Shown: positions 55,525 through 64,000 of the stretch, in pieces
Layout of the letters: each line of letters begins with the position of its first letter
How positions within the stretch are numbered: the stretch's first letter is position 1
Assembly (NCBI RefSeq): GCF_000526215.1
Contig: NZ_JAFQ01000004.1
Coordinates: 2,914,001 to 2,978,000, forward strand
From: Nocardia sp. BMG51109
GTDB lineage: Bacteria > Actinomycetota > Actinomycetes > Mycobacteriales > Mycobacteriaceae
Length of the DNA: 64,000 nucleotides
Reading direction: 5' to 3'
Made by a program: the position numbers and the translations under genes
Notes under the pieces: model-generated
Databases searched by the model: none
The model's input: only the letters and a program-made list of their open reading frames with translations
What the model was told of the DNA's origin: nothing

Positions 55525-55995
55525 TCAGTCCGGCCGCTTGCGGTCCGACAGCCCGTGCATGAACACGTAGCAGCCCGGTATGCGCGGCGCGCCCTCGGCG
55601 GCGAATTTCGCCTGGTAGGCGGACGGGGACATGCCCACCAGCTCGGTGAACTTGCGGCTGAACGAGCCGAGGCTGGTGTAGCCGACCAGCATGCACGCCT
55701 CGGTGACGGTGATGTTGGTGGCGCGCAGCAGATCCTGCGCGCGTTCGATGCGGCGCTCCGCCAGATATACCGCGGGTGTCTTGCCGTAGGTCGCCGCGAA
55801 GCAGCGCAGGAAGTAGTACTTCGATACGCCCGCCGCCGCGGCGAGACCGTCCAGATCCAGCGGTTCGGCATAGTGGCGGTCGGCGAGATCGCGCGCCCGC
55901 CGCAGATGCGGCAGCAGCTCCAGCGGCGATTGCTCCGGCCGCCGGCCACCGCTCACCACTCGGCGCGCCGGCAGCCGATCTCGCATGCCGGTCAT
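55525..55995 (-). CDS. AraC-family DNA-binding protein
   Basis: 156 residues. The two AraC HTH motifs lie at about 35-130 (LDLDGLAAAAGVSKYYFLRC and TEACMLVGYTSLGSFSRKFT). Only a short tail and a 25-residue N-terminus surround them, so there is no ligand domain. ATG 55995 overlaps the menJ stop (ATGA), so the two are translated together. Confidence 0.88.
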   Translation of the reverse strand: MTGMRDRLPARRVVSGGRRPEQSPLELLPHLRRARDLADRHYAEPLDLDGLAAAAGVSKYYFLRCFAATYGKTPAVYLAERRIERAQDLLRATNITVTEACMLVGYTSLGSFSRKFTELVGMSPSAYQAKFAAEGAPRIPGCYVFMHGLSDRKRPD

Positions 55996-57308
55996 GTGAA
56001 CGGCGGCAGGTCGTCGAACCGCATCGACGTCCGGCCCGCGGCCCGCCAGGCGCGCGCGGTCAGATCGGCGTCCTCCTCGGTGACCAGGTTGCCCATCACC
56101 CGGACCGCGGTGCGCTGCAGGTACTTCGAGCGCATCACCGGCGGCCCGCCGGTCGGCACCATGCGCGGGCGGGTGGCCAGCGCGGCGATGCGCCGCGCCA
56201 CCGAGAACGTGCGGCCGTACCGGGCGCGCAGCAGATCCGGCCACAGCGTGCTCAGATCCGGCTCGTCGAGCAGCCCGGCCAGCAGGTGCCCGCCCTCCAG
56301 GCCGTAGTCGATGCCCTCGCCGTTGAGCGGGTTGACACAGCCCGCGGCGTCGCCGACCAGGGCCCAGTTGCGGCCCGCGATCGCCGACACGGCGCCGCCC
56401 ATGGGCAGCAGCGCCGAGGCGACGGCCCGCGCCTCGCCCTCGAACTCCCATTCCCCGCGCCGCAGCGACACATAGTGCTGTAGCAGCGGTCTCAGCGCGA
56501 CGTGCGAGGGCCGGCCGGCGGTGGCCAGCGAGCCCACACCGATGTTGACCTCGCCGTTGCCGAGCGGGAACACCCAGCCGTAGCCGGGCACCAGGGTGTC
56601 GTCGGCGTCGCGCAGCTCCAGATGCGAGGTGATCCACTCGTCGTCGCTGCGGGCGGATCGGATGTAGGCGCGGGCGGCGACGCCGTAGGCGAAGCGGCGA
56701 TGCCAGGTGCGCCCCAGCAACTTCCCGACCGGCGAGCGCACCCCGTCGGCGACGATCAGGGTCCGGCAGCCGATCTCGCGGGTGCCGTTGTTCTCGCGGG
56801 TACCGTTATCGGTGCGCACGGTGACTGCGGTAACCCGGTCGCCGGTGCGGGCCACGTCCACCACGCGCGCCCCGTCGACCATGTGGGCTCCCCATTTCAC
56901 CGCCGTCTCGCGCAGCTTGTCGTCGAGTTCGGTGCGGGCGACCGCGCTGCCGTAGCCAGGAAACGACCCGTCCGGCCAGGTCAGCAGGGCCTCTCGGCCG
57001 AATCCGGTCATCCGCAGGCCGCGGTTGACCGTATGCGTGCGCACCCACTCGCCCAGCCCGAGGTGTTCCAGCTCGGCCGTCGCCCGCGGCGTCAACCCGT
57101 CGCCGCAGGTCTTGTCGCGCGGGAACGCCGCGGCGTCGAGCAGCAGCACGTCGCGGCCGGCGCGCGCGGCCCACGCCGCGGCCGCCGAGCCCGCCGGACC
57201 CGCACCCACCACCAGCACCTCGGCATGCGAGGGCAGGGCGGCGGGAGAGTTCCCGCGTGCCCGCGCCGTCGAATCACCGCTCGCGGTACCCGCATCCGCT
57301 GCACCCAT
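55992..57308 (-). CDS. menJ: Menaquinone reductase MenJ (geranylgeranyl reductase family)
   Basis: 438 residues, FAD-dependent. The dinucleotide motif VVGAGPAGSAAAAWAARAGR lies near residue 30; FPRDKTCGDGLTPRA and the C-terminal ALVGDAAGCVNPLNGEGIDY complete the geranylgeranyl reductase signature. The M. tuberculosis homologue Rv0561c saturates one isoprene unit of menaquinone. ATG 57308 is chosen; the frame is open to 57461. Divergent from the polyprenyl synthase gene. Confidence 0.93.
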   Translation of the reverse strand: MGAADAGTASGDSTARARGNSPAALPSHAEVLVVGAGPAGSAAAAWAARAGRDVLLLDAAAFPRDKTCGDGLTPRATAELEHLGLGEWVRTHTVNRGLRMTGFGREALLTWPDGSFPGYGSAVARTELDDKLRETAVKWGAHMVDGARVVDVARTGDRVTAVTVRTDNGTRENNGTREIGCRTLIVADGVRSPVGKLLGRTWHRRFAYGVAARAYIRSARSDDEWITSHLELRDADDTLVPGYGWVFPLGNGEVNIGVGSLATAGRPSHVALRPLLQHYVSLRRGEWEFEGEARAVASALLPMGGAVSAIAGRNWALVGDAAGCVNPLNGEGIDYGLEGGHLLAGLLDEPDLSTLWPDLLRARYGRTFSVARRIAALATRPRMVPTGGPPVMRSKYLQRTAVRVMGNLVTEEDADLTARAWRAAGRTSMRFDDLPPFT

Positions 57309-57526
57309 GGCGTCAATACTTGCAGCACCGGTCCAGGGGTGTCGACGGTGCCGCACGGTGCGGATCTCCCCGGGCCGCCGGAATCGGGTGGACCGGACGC
57401 CTCGCTCCGGGCCGCCGGTACCCCCGGACTCTCCGATCCGCTCGAGAGTGACACTGTTCATGGGAAGGTCGAGCCCGACACGCTAGGTTCTTGGGTGTGG
57501 GGATGGAACCGGCAGTGGGAGATGGC

Positions 57527-58552
57527 ATGAGTGCATCGGCTGTGACTGATGAGACCACCACCGTGGTCGCCGGGGTCGATCTCGGCGATGCCGAACTCGC
57601 CTCGACCGTGCGCAACGGTCTGGAAGAGGTCGAGAAGCTACTGATCAGCGAGCTGTCCGACGGCGAGGATTTCCTGCAGGAAGCCGCATTGCATCTGGCC
57701 AAGGCTGGCGGTAAGCGTTTTCGCCCGCTGTTCACCATCCTCACCGGCCAGCTGGGCCCGCGCCCGGGCGACCCGGATCTGATCACCGCGGGCACCGTGG
57801 TCGAGCTGGTGCACCTGGCCACCCTGTACCACGACGACGTGATGGACGAGGCGTCGATGCGCCGCGGCGCGGCCAGCGTGAACTCGCGCTGGGGTAACAG
57901 CATCGCCATCCTGGCCGGCGACTATCTGTTCGCGCACGCATCGCGGCTGGTCTCCACGCTGGGCCCGGACGCGGTGCGCATCATCGCTGAGACGTTCGCC
58001 GAACTGGTGACCGGCCAGATGCGGGAAACGCTGGGCGCCAAGCAATCCCAGGATCCGGTCGAGCACTACCTGCGGGTGGTGTGGGAGAAGACCGGTTCGC
58101 TGATCGCCGCCTCGGGCCGGTTCGGCGGCATGTTCTCCGGCGACAGCCCGGACGACGTGGAGCGCCTCGCCCGGCTCGGCGACGCGGTCGGCACGGCATT
58201 CCAGATCTCCGACGACATCATCGACATCTCCTCGGTCTCCGCGCAGTCCGGCAAGACCCCGGGCACCGACCTGCGCGAGGGCGTGCACACGCTGCCCGTG
58301 CTGTACGCGCTGCGCGACCAGGGCCCGGAGGGCGACCGGCTGCGCTCGCTGCTGGCCCGCCCGCTGCAGACCGACGAGGAAGTGACCGAGGCCCTCGACC
58401 TGCTGTCCCGCTCCCGCGGCATGGCGCTGGCGAAGGAGAAGCTGCACAGCTACGCCGACATCGCGTACACCGAGCTGGCCGCGCTCCCCGACGGTCCCGC
58501 CAACGCGGCCCTCGAGCGTCTGGTCCGCTACACCATCGAACGGGTGGGGTGA
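57527..58552 (+). CDS. grcC1: Polyprenyl diphosphate synthase
   Basis: 341 residues, trans-prenyltransferase. First aspartate-rich motif LYHDDVMDEASMRRG with Asp at about 103, 104 and 107; second QISDDIIDISS near 228. KAGGKRFRPLFTIL precedes the first. It should make the long prenyl diphosphate used by MenA. ATG 57527 has GGGAG seven bases upstream; ATG 57503 is possible. Confidence 0.94.
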   Translation: MSASAVTDETTTVVAGVDLGDAELASTVRNGLEEVEKLLISELSDGEDFLQEAALHLAKAGGKRFRPLFTILTGQLGPRPGDPDLITAGTVVELVHLATLYHDDVMDEASMRRGAASVNSRWGNSIAILAGDYLFAHASRLVSTLGPDAVRIIAETFAELVTGQMRETLGAKQSQDPVEHYLRVVWEKTGSLIAASGRFGGMFSGDSPDDVERLARLGDAVGTAFQISDDIIDISSVSAQSGKTPGTDLREGVHTLPVLYALRDQGPEGDRLRSLLARPLQTDEEVTEALDLLSRSRGMALAKEKLHSYADIAYTELAALPDGPANAALERLVRYTIERVG

Positions 58553-58604
58553 GTTAGCTACCGCCGGCGCCGGGGTCAACCTCGCAAAGCTCACAATCCG
58601 ACCA

Positions 58605-58631
58605 GGAACCTTCTCCCGGCCTTCCATCGTT
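58605..58631 (+). promoter_or_regulatory. SigR/SigH-type promoter of htpX
   Basis: GGAAC (58605-58609), 19 bases, GTT (58629-58631), matching the GGAAT-N18/19-GTT pattern of thiol-stress ECF sigma factors SigR (Streptomyces) and SigH (mycobacteria). It ends 45 bases before the htpX ATG. Confidence 0.65.
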
Positions 58632-58676
58632 GACCTGGTGTAACGCAATCGAGATCCGGGGGCGTGAAGGAGTGCG

Positions 58677-59558
58677 ATGCACGGGCACGGTGGTTTTGGC
58701 AACGGCGTGAAGACGTTCGCGCTACTGGTCGGTCTTTCGGCGCTGATCGTTTTCGCCGGGGCGATGTTCCGCAGCCCGGTCATCCTGGTGATCGCGATCC
58801 TGCTGGCCCTCGGCATGAACGCCTACGCCTACTTCAACAGCGACAAGCTCGCGCTGAAGGCGATGCACGCACAGCCGGTCTCCGAGCTGGAGGCGCCGGT
58901 GATGTACAAGATCGTGCGCGAACTGGCTACCTCCGCGCGCCAGCCGATGCCCCGGCTCTACGTCAGCCCGACCAACGCCCCGAACGCCTTCGCCACCGGT
59001 CGCAATCCGCGGCACGCGGCCGTCTGCTGCACCACCGGCATCCTGCAGATCCTCAACGAACGGGAGCTGCGCGCGGTGCTGGGGCACGAGCTGTCGCACG
59101 TCTACAACCGGGACATCCTGATCTCGTCGGTGGCCGGCGCCCTGGCCGCGGTGATCTCGGGCCTGGCGAATCTGGCGTTCTTCGCCAGCATGTTCGGCGG
59201 CAGCCGCGACGGCGAGAGCCCGAACATCCTGGGCGTACTGCTGGTATCGCTGCTCGGGCCGATCGCCGCCACCCTCATCAAGCTGGCCGTATCGCGATCG
59301 CGCGAGTACCAGGCCGACCAGGACGGTGCCGCGCTGACCGGCGACCCGCTGGCCCTGGCCTCGGCGTTACGCAAGCTGGAGCGCGGCACCCAGGCGGCGC
59401 CGCTACCGCCGGAGCCGCAGCTGACCTCCCAGTCGCATCTGATGATCGCCAACCCGTTCCGGGCCGGCGACCGGATGGCGCGCTGGTTCTCCACCCACCC
59501 CCCGATGGATGAACGCATCGCCCGCCTGGAACAGATGGCCGGCGGGCCGCGGCAGTAG
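58677..59558 (+). CDS. htpX: Zinc metalloprotease HtpX
   Basis: 293 residues, M48 family. Two N-terminal transmembrane helices (about 10-55), the zinc motif HELSH at about 137-141, and two further hydrophobic segments before [13 protein letters not shown], which supplies the third ligand. It degrades damaged membrane proteins. ATG at 58677 follows GGAGTGCG. A candidate stress promoter lies upstream. The stop lies inside a 21-bp tandem repeat. Confidence 0.95.
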   Translation: MHGHGGFGNGVKTFALLVGLSALIVFAGAMFRSPVILVIAILLALGMNAYAYFNSDKLALKAMHAQPVSELEAPVMYKIVRELATSARQPMPRLYVSPTNAPNAFATGRNPRHAAVCCTTGILQILNERELRAVLGHELSHVYNRDILISSVAGALAAVISGLANLAFFASMFGGSRDGESPNILGVLLVSLLGPIAATLIKLAVSRSREYQADQDGAALTGDPLALASALRKLERGTQAAPLPPEPQLTSQSHLMIANPFRAGDRMARWFSTHPPMDERIARLEQMAGGPRQ

Positions 59559-59593
59559 GCCGGATACCTACCGCAGTAGGCCGGATATCTACC
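59552..59593. repeat. Tandem 21-bp repeat across two stop codons
   Basis: GCAGTAGGCCGGATACCTAC plus C (59552-59572) is followed by a copy with one difference (59573-59593). The first contains the htpX stop, the second the convergent yajQ stop. The inner CCGGATAYC blocks may also act as terminator arms. Confidence 0.85.
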
Positions 59594-60080
59594 GGTAGTT
59601 CACGAACTGCAGCGCGACGTCGAGGTCGGCATTCTTCAGCAGCGCGATGACCGCCTGCAGATCGTCGCGCTTCTTCCCGCTCACCCGTAGCTCGTCGCCC
59701 TGGATCTGCGCCTTGACGCCCTTGGGGCCCTCGTCGCGGATCAGCTTGGCGATCTTCTTCGCATTCTCGGTGGAGATGCCCTGCAGCAGCGTGCCGGTGA
59801 TCTTGTAGACCTTGCCGGAGGCCTGCGGCTCGCCGGCGTCGAAGGCCTTCAGCGAGATGTCGCGGCGGATCAGCTTCTCCTTGAACACGTCCAGCGCCGC
59901 CTTGACCCGGTCCTCCGACTCCGCCGACAGCACGATCCGCTCCTCCCCGGACCACTCGATGCTCGCGCCGGTGCCGCGGAAGTCGTACCGGGTGCCGAGC
60001 TCCTTCGCCGCCTGATTCAGCGCGTTGTCGACCTCCTGCCGGTCGACCTTGCTCACGACATCGAATGACGAATCGGCCAC
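59589..60080 (-). CDS. YajQ family nucleotide-binding protein
   Basis: 163 residues, full YajQ length. [20 protein letters not shown] at the N-terminus, and [37 protein letters not shown] at the C-terminus are conserved. YajQ homologues bind c-di-GMP in some proteobacteria; here binding is unproven. GTG 60080 with GGAG eight bases upstream. Corresponds to Rv0566c. Confidence 0.93.
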   Translation of the reverse strand: MADSSFDVVSKVDRQEVDNALNQAAKELGTRYDFRGTGASIEWSGEERIVLSAESEDRVKAALDVFKEKLIRRDISLKAFDAGEPQASGKVYKITGTLLQGISTENAKKIAKLIRDEGPKGVKAQIQGDELRVSGKKRDDLQAVIALLKNADLDVALQFVNYR

Positions 60081-60266
60081 CCTGTACTCCTGTCTGAAGT
60101 TCCGTCCGGACGTTCCGGTCACGGCGTTTCTCCCCGGACCATCGAAGCTAGTCGGGAGCCTGCCGTGATGCGAAGCCGGCCGCACCGCCGGCGCTCTGGC
60201 CAGCAGGTTTGCGTCCTGGGGCCGGGATCGTTGTATTCTGCACTGCGCGCTGAGACAGCGCGACGA

Positions 60267-60347
60267 GGCGGATTGCCCGAGCGGCCAAAGGGAGCTGACT
60301 GTAAATCAGCCGCGCAAGCTTCGGAGGTTCGAATCCTCCATCCGCCA
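60267..60347 (+). tRNA. tRNA-Tyr (GTA)
   Basis: Acceptor GGCGGAT / ATCCGCC, anticodon loop CTGTAAA with GTA, T-arm GGAGG-TTCGAAT-CCTCC, and a 13-base variable region as expected for the class-II tRNA-Tyr. Discriminator A. No encoded CCA is seen. Confidence 0.96.
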
Positions 60348-60859
60348 CCTCCTCTCAGGGGGAGTTCTGTGCGCCGAAAGCGCGCACCTTTTTCGAGGAT
60401 TGATTGTGGGGGCGCAGCCCCCACACCCCTTGCCCGGAGGGGCTTCGCCCCCCGGACCCCCCTTCCGGGTGTAAACCTCCCGGGGTTGTGTACGTCAACC
60501 TCCCGGAGTTGTGCACATCTGGGTTGTCGGTGCTTCTCGGGCAGATGTACGCCCGCTGTCCTGGGGGTTCGGTACTCTGGTGTTTCGGGTGTTCGGCACT
60601 CTGGTTCGGGTGTGTGTGGTTGGTCCGCACGGGTTTTCCTCGCGCCCGGCTCGTCGTCACTTTTCCGACTGCTCGTCGGGAGTGGTGCGTGGTTCGTTGC
60701 CGGTGTGCTTCTGCTGTGGTCGGAAATCCGCCCTGAACTGCCGGTTTGGTAACCACGTGGTCGGGTGTGTAACCTCGTTCAAGGCTTCAGCGCCCCGGGG
60801 TGTGTGCGGTCGACATCGTATGTGGTCGATCTTCTGCATCGCTGGGCGTGAGTGGCTGT
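60348..60859. repeat. Repeat-rich intergenic region
   Basis: 512 bases between tRNA-Tyr and tRNA-Thr. GTGGGGGC/GCCCCCAC hairpin (60406-60424); a second GC hairpin GGGGC-TTC-GCCCC (60439-60451); then two 23-bp copies beginning AACCTCCCGG (60474-60496 and 60497-60519), and later degenerate CACTCTGGTGTTTCGGG-like repeats. No gene with a credible start; short frames are arginine-rich. Confidence 0.65.
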
Positions 60860-60932
60860 GCCCCCTTAGCTCAGTCGGCAGAGCGTTTCCATGGTAAGGA
60901 AAAGGTCAACGGTTCGATTCCGTTAGGGGGCT
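60860..60932 (+). tRNA. tRNA-Thr (GGT)
   Basis: Acceptor GCCCCCT / AGGGGGC, D-arm AGCTCAGTCGGCAGAGC, anticodon stem TTTCC/GGAAA with loop ATGGTAA and anticodon GGT, T-arm ACGG-TTCGATT-CCGT. Confidence 0.95.
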
Positions 60933-61015
60933 CGCCGGATTGCCGGTGGTGACCGACTCGGCACTCTGTGCGTTGAACCGAGAGCCGGGTAGCACCTCCG
61001 CATTGCCGCGCATAT

Positions 61016-61088
61016 GGCGGTGTAGCTCAGGCGGTAGAGCAAACGACTCATAATCGTTGTGTCGCCGGTTCGAGTCCGGCCATCGCTA
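61016..61088 (+). tRNA. tRNA-Met (CAT)
   Basis: Acceptor GGCGGTG / CATCGCT, with G-U at the outer and fifth pairs, anticodon loop CTCATAA (CAT), T-arm GCCGG-TTCGAGT-CCGGC. An elongator Met tRNA by its acceptor; the Thr, Met and rpmG order is common in actinobacteria. Confidence 0.93.
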
Positions 61089-61133
61089 CCCCATACTGAT
61101 TGACCCTCAGGTTGACCGGAAAGAAGGCATATC

Positions 61134-61304
61134 GTGGCCGCGAAGTCCACCGATGTCCGGCCAAAGATCACCTTGGCCTGCGAAGAGTGCAAGCACCGCA
61201 ACTACATCACCAAGAAGAACCGGCGTAACGACCCGGACCGCCTCGAGCTGAAGAAGTTCTGCCCGAACTGCGGTACTCATCGGGCGCACCGCGAGTCTCG
61301 CTAA
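61134..61304 (+). CDS. rpmG: Large ribosomal protein bL33 (zinc-binding form)
   Basis: 56 residues: [20 protein letters not shown], then [24 protein letters not shown] and CPNC make the C+ zinc-ribbon, in contrast to the C- form induced in zinc starvation. GTG start with AAGAAGG eleven bases upstream. Located before hadAB, secE and nusG as in mycobacteria. Confidence 0.95.
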   Translation: MAAKSTDVRPKITLACEECKHRNYITKKNRRNDPDRLELKKFCPNCGTHRAHRESR

Positions 61305-61379
61305 CGTTTCTCCACGCGTGCAAGCCGCCGCATGCGGCCGCTGTGTCCCCGCAGCGCCGCAATCCCATGCAGTCCAGAG

Positions 61380-61411
61380 TGCCGGAGCAGGTTCCACCCG
61401 CTCCGGCATTT
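61380..61411 (+). terminator. Hairpin after rpmG
   Basis: TGCCGGAGC (61380-61388) and GCTCCGGCA (61400-61408), 9 bp, then TTT. It sits in the 173-base space before hadAB. Confidence 0.65.
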
Positions 61412-61477
61412 GGTGTCTGTGCGGTGGTGAGCGCTCCGCCGACTCCCGGTAGCGGGGTCAGATAGGGATAGCCTTCC

Positions 61478-62563
61478 GTGACAATCAACACCGGTACCGC
61501 AGTCGAGCCGGGACAGGCCACGGCCGGTCCGGACGGCGAGCCGTCCGACCCCGCGACCCACGCGGCGGCGATGGTCGGCCACCACTACCGCGTCGACGAC
61601 TACTACGAGGTCGGCCGCGAGAAGGTGCGCGAGTACGCGCGGGCCGTGCAGGACTACCACCCGGTGCACTGGGAGGAGGACACCGCTCAGGAGTACGGCC
61701 ACGACAGCCTGGTCGCGCCGCTGACCTTCATCTCCCTGGTCGGCATCCTGGCCCAGCGCAAGCTGTTCGAGCAGGTCGTCACCGGCTACGACCTGAGCCA
61801 GATCATGCAGACCGACCAGATCCTGGAGTTCCACCGCCCGATCCGGGTCGGCGACCAGCTGACCTGCGACGTCTACCTACATTCGTTCCGGCAGGCCCCC
61901 GGCGGTGCCGACATGATCGTCACCAAGAACATCGTGACCGCGCAGAACGACGAGCTGGTGCTGACCACCTACACCACCTTGGTCGGCCGCAGCGGCGCCG
62001 AGGTCGACTCGAACGTCGGCGACGCCGTCAGCAACGTGCTGATGCACGGCATCGGGGAGGCGCCCGGCCATCGCCCGCGCACGGCCCCGCCGGTCGCCGA
62101 GGCGCCGGCCATCACGATTCCCGATGTGGCCCCCAGCAAGCGGGCGATCCGGTTCGACGACGTCTCCGTCGGCGACGAACTGCCCACCCGCAACGTCAAG
62201 CTCACCCGTGGCGACCTGGTCAACTACGCCGGTGTCTCCGGCGACGCCAACCCCATCCACTGGAGCGACGACGTGGTCGGGCTCGTCGGCCTGGACAACG
62301 TGGTGGCGCACGGCATGCTCACCATGGGCCTGGGCGGCGGGTTCGTCACCTCCTGGCTCGGCGACCCGGGCGCGGTCAAGGAGTACAACGTCCGCTTCAC
62401 CAGTCCGGTCTACGTGCCCGCCGACCGGCCGGCCGAGATCGAGTACACCGGCAAGGTGAAGTCGATGGATCCGGAGACCCGCACGGCGGTCGTGGCGATC
62501 GTCGCGAAGTCCGAGGGGCGTAAGATTTTCGGACGGGCGACCGCCACGGTGCAGCTGGTGTGA
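61478..62563 (+). CDS. hadAB: Fused (3R)-hydroxyacyl-ACP dehydratase HadA/HadB
   Basis: 361 residues in one chain. The first half is a HadA-type hotdog (YARAVQDYHPVHWEEDTA), the second a HadB-type MaoC domain with the catalytic Asp/His region NYAGVSGDANPIHWSDDV and AHGMLTMGL. In mycobacteria hadA and hadB are separate genes that form the dehydratase of the FAS-II mycolate pathway. Here they are fused, and hadC does not follow. GTG start. Confidence 0.93.
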   Translation: MTINTGTAVEPGQATAGPDGEPSDPATHAAAMVGHHYRVDDYYEVGREKVREYARAVQDYHPVHWEEDTAQEYGHDSLVAPLTFISLVGILAQRKLFEQVVTGYDLSQIMQTDQILEFHRPIRVGDQLTCDVYLHSFRQAPGGADMIVTKNIVTAQNDELVLTTYTTLVGRSGAEVDSNVGDAVSNVLMHGIGEAPGHRPRTAPPVAEAPAITIPDVAPSKRAIRFDDVSVGDELPTRNVKLTRGDLVNYAGVSGDANPIHWSDDVVGLVGLDNVVAHGMLTMGLGGGFVTSWLGDPGAVKEYNVRFTSPVYVPADRPAEIEYTGKVKSMDPETRTAVVAIVAKSEGRKIFGRATATVQLV

Positions 62564-62746
62564 GCGGCCCGGTAGGCGGTCCATCCCGGCGGCGTGCCTC
62601 GTGATCGGCACGGTCGAACCCGATTGGCAATCCGGAGGATCGGTAACGTACACTCGGGTTTCTGGGTCGCCAGCCGCTGCGCGCTGCTCTGAAAGGGCTG
62701 GTTCCGACCGGGGATACCCGTCGGGGCCGCCGTCGCCGGAGCGGCG

Positions 62747-62780
62747 CGCGTGTTGTGTAATACCGCGTGTTGTGTGATAC
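62747..62780. repeat. 17-bp tandem repeat before tRNA-Trp
   Basis: CGCGTGTTGTGTAATAC (62747-62763) and CGCGTGTTGTGTGATAC (62764-62780), one difference. Located in the 270-base gap after hadAB, where the tRNA-Trp/secE promoter should be; a TTGTGT box with a GATACC box 17 bases later spans the copies. Confidence 0.75.
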
Positions 62781-62833
62781 CTGGATACAACTGAAAAGAA
62801 ACGGTGCTGGATAACCGACGGACATCCAGCCGA

Positions 62834-62906
<73 letters not shown>

Positions 62907-62940
62907 CACTGGATGCCAGCGACGAGAGCGAGGAGTGGAC

Positions 62941-63360
62941 GTGAGCGACGAGGACCTTCGCCGCGGCGCGCATGCGTCCGATGACGACGACGATGCCGCG
63001 GCGGTGAGTCGGCCGAGTGGTAAGCGGTCGAGCCGGCGTGCTCGCGGAACGTCCTCGCAGAGCGATACGGGTTCGGTCGCCACGATCGAGCGGTCGGCCG
63101 GTTCCCGGGCCGACTCGGACTCCGGGAAGGCGTCCACATCGTCTGGCAAGAAGGCCTCGGGCGGATCGGCGAATCCGTTCAAGCGCCTGGTGAAGTTCCT
63201 GCGCGAGGTTGTCGCGGAACTCCGCAAGGTGATCTGGCCCAACCGCAAGCAGATGGTCACCTATACGAGCGTGGTCTTGGTGTTCGTGGTCTTCATGGTC
63301 GCGTTCATCGCCGGGTTGGATCTGGCGTTCATCAAGGGTGTCAACTGGCTGTTCGGCTAG
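62941..63360 (+). CDS. secE: Preprotein translocase subunit SecE
   Basis: 139 residues: about 75 disordered acidic and serine-rich residues, then the SecE core [19 protein letters not shown] and a single transmembrane helix ([20 protein letters not shown]). It clamps SecY in the Sec channel. The N-terminal extension is normal for actinobacteria. GTG 62941 has AGGAG five bases upstream; GTG 62935 is the alternative. Confidence 0.95.
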   Translation: MSDEDLRRGAHASDDDDDAAAVSRPSGKRSSRRARGTSSQSDTGSVATIERSAGSRADSDSGKASTSSGKKASGGSANPFKRLVKFLREVVAELRKVIWPNRKQMVTYTSVVLVFVVFMVAFIAGLDLAFIKGVNWLFG

Positions 63361-63487
63361 CTGACGTCAGCGCCGGTACACCGCTCCCGAACAGGCCGGA
63401 ATTCGGCCGGGCCGGGGCGGAGCCATCCGCCGGATGTAGCTCCGGCACGCAGAGGAAGTTAGTGACGACACAGGAAGCGAGTGCCCA

Positions 63488-64000
63488 GTGAGCACCCCGG
63501 AGAACGGCACAACCGACGAGTTCCCGGTCGACGACGCGGTCGAGCAGGCCGGCGTCGGCGAGACCGCCGAGGACTTCGCGGACTCCGCGCCGACCGACGG
63601 CGGGAGCGCCACCGCGGACGCCGCATCGAGCACGGAGCCCACCGACGCATCCGCCGAGCCCGCCGACGCACCCGCCGATCCGGTCGCGGAGATGAAGTCG
63701 GCCCTGCGTCGCGCCCCCGGCGACTGGTATGTCATCCACTCCTACGCCGGCTACGAGAACAAGGTGAAGACCAACCTCGAGACCCGCGTGCAGAACCTGG
63801 GCCTGGAGGACTACATCTTCCAGGTCGAGGTCCCGACCGAGCAGGTCACCGAGATCAAGAACGGCCAGCGCAAGAACGTGCAGCGCAAGGTGCTGCCGGG
63901 CTACATCCTGGTGCGGATGGACCTGAACGACGAGTCGTGGGGCGCGGTGCGCAACACCCCCGGCGTCACCGGGTTCGTCGGGGCCACCTCCCGGCCGTCG
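63488..64000 (+). CDS. nusG: Transcription termination/antitermination protein NusG (partial)
   Basis: 171 codons to the window edge. About 75 acidic, disordered residues precede the NGN domain ([51 protein letters not shown]). The KOW domain lies beyond the window. GTG start. It links RNA polymerase to the ribosome or Rho. Directly downstream of secE with 127 bases between. Confidence 0.95.
   Translation, partial: MSTPENGTTDEFPVDDAVEQAGVGETAEDFADSAPTDGGSATADAASSTEPTDASAEPADAPADPVAEMKSALRRAPGDWYVIHSYAGYENKVKTNLETRVQNLGLEDYIFQVEVPTEQVTEIKNGQRKNVQRKVLPGYILVRMDLNDESWGAVRNTPGVTGFVGATSRPS

Overview
The window reads as chromosome of a mycolate-producing actinomycete, most likely Nocardia or a close relative. 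It is very GC-rich and dense, with many GTG starts and many ATGA/GTGA gene overlaps. The gene order follows the proC-hemABCDL-ccd/res/ccs-menABDEG-nusG section of the Mycobacterium tuberculosis map (Rv0500 to Rv0639). A fused HadA/HadB dehydratase and an Erm methyltransferase fit Nocardia better than Mycobacterium. No 16S rRNA is present, so the genus is an inference.

Layout. 1-4810: end of proC, an excisionase-type HTH protein, the 33-residue bS22 protein, an SDR epimerase, an acyltransferase, a HAD phosphatase and a glutaredoxin-like protein. 4918-18387: a Rex operator and promoter, then rex-hemA-hemC-hemD, hypothetical genes, hemB, small membrane or secreted proteins, hemL and a histidine phosphatase. 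18384-22806: cytochrome c maturation (TlpA-like thioredoxin, ccdA, resB, ccsA). 22811-28838: accessory genes, bldC, and an HTH/Clp-N pair with a clear operator. 28839-45345: menaquinone genes menA, menE, menB and menD, interrupted by a SARP/AfsR-type regulator, a DrrAB-type exporter, vapBC, a phosphate transporter and an IdeR-boxed siderophore-interacting protein. 46187-50341: a 1384-residue nitrate reductase fused to its own flavin reductase. 50532-58552: menG, erm, a mannosyltransferase, menJ and a polyprenyl diphosphate synthase. 58677-64000: htpX, yajQ, four tRNAs, rpmG, hadAB, secE and the start of nusG.

The common theme is respiration. Rex senses NADH/NAD+ and probably controls heme synthesis. 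Heme is then attached to c-type cytochromes by the Ccd/Res/Ccs system, and menaquinone is made and reduced by the Men enzymes. Nitrate reductase adds another redox sink. menC, menF and menH are not in the window.

The most interesting signal is upstream of erm (52080-52340, minus strand). It holds a promoter with an A/T tract at the position used by WhiB7, a 31-codon leader ORF with its own Shine-Dalgarno and an Arg-Leu-Arg motif, a perfect 9-bp inverted repeat, and a hairpin over the erm Shine-Dalgarno. Together these look like a macrolide-inducible attenuator. Other good candidates are the leaderless, double-dyad promoter of the HTH/Clp-N operon, two mini-ORFs that bridge the hem genes by overlapping start and stop codons, a vapBC operator, and a folded intergenic element after the dapA-like gene. 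All calls come from reading the sequence; no database search was run.
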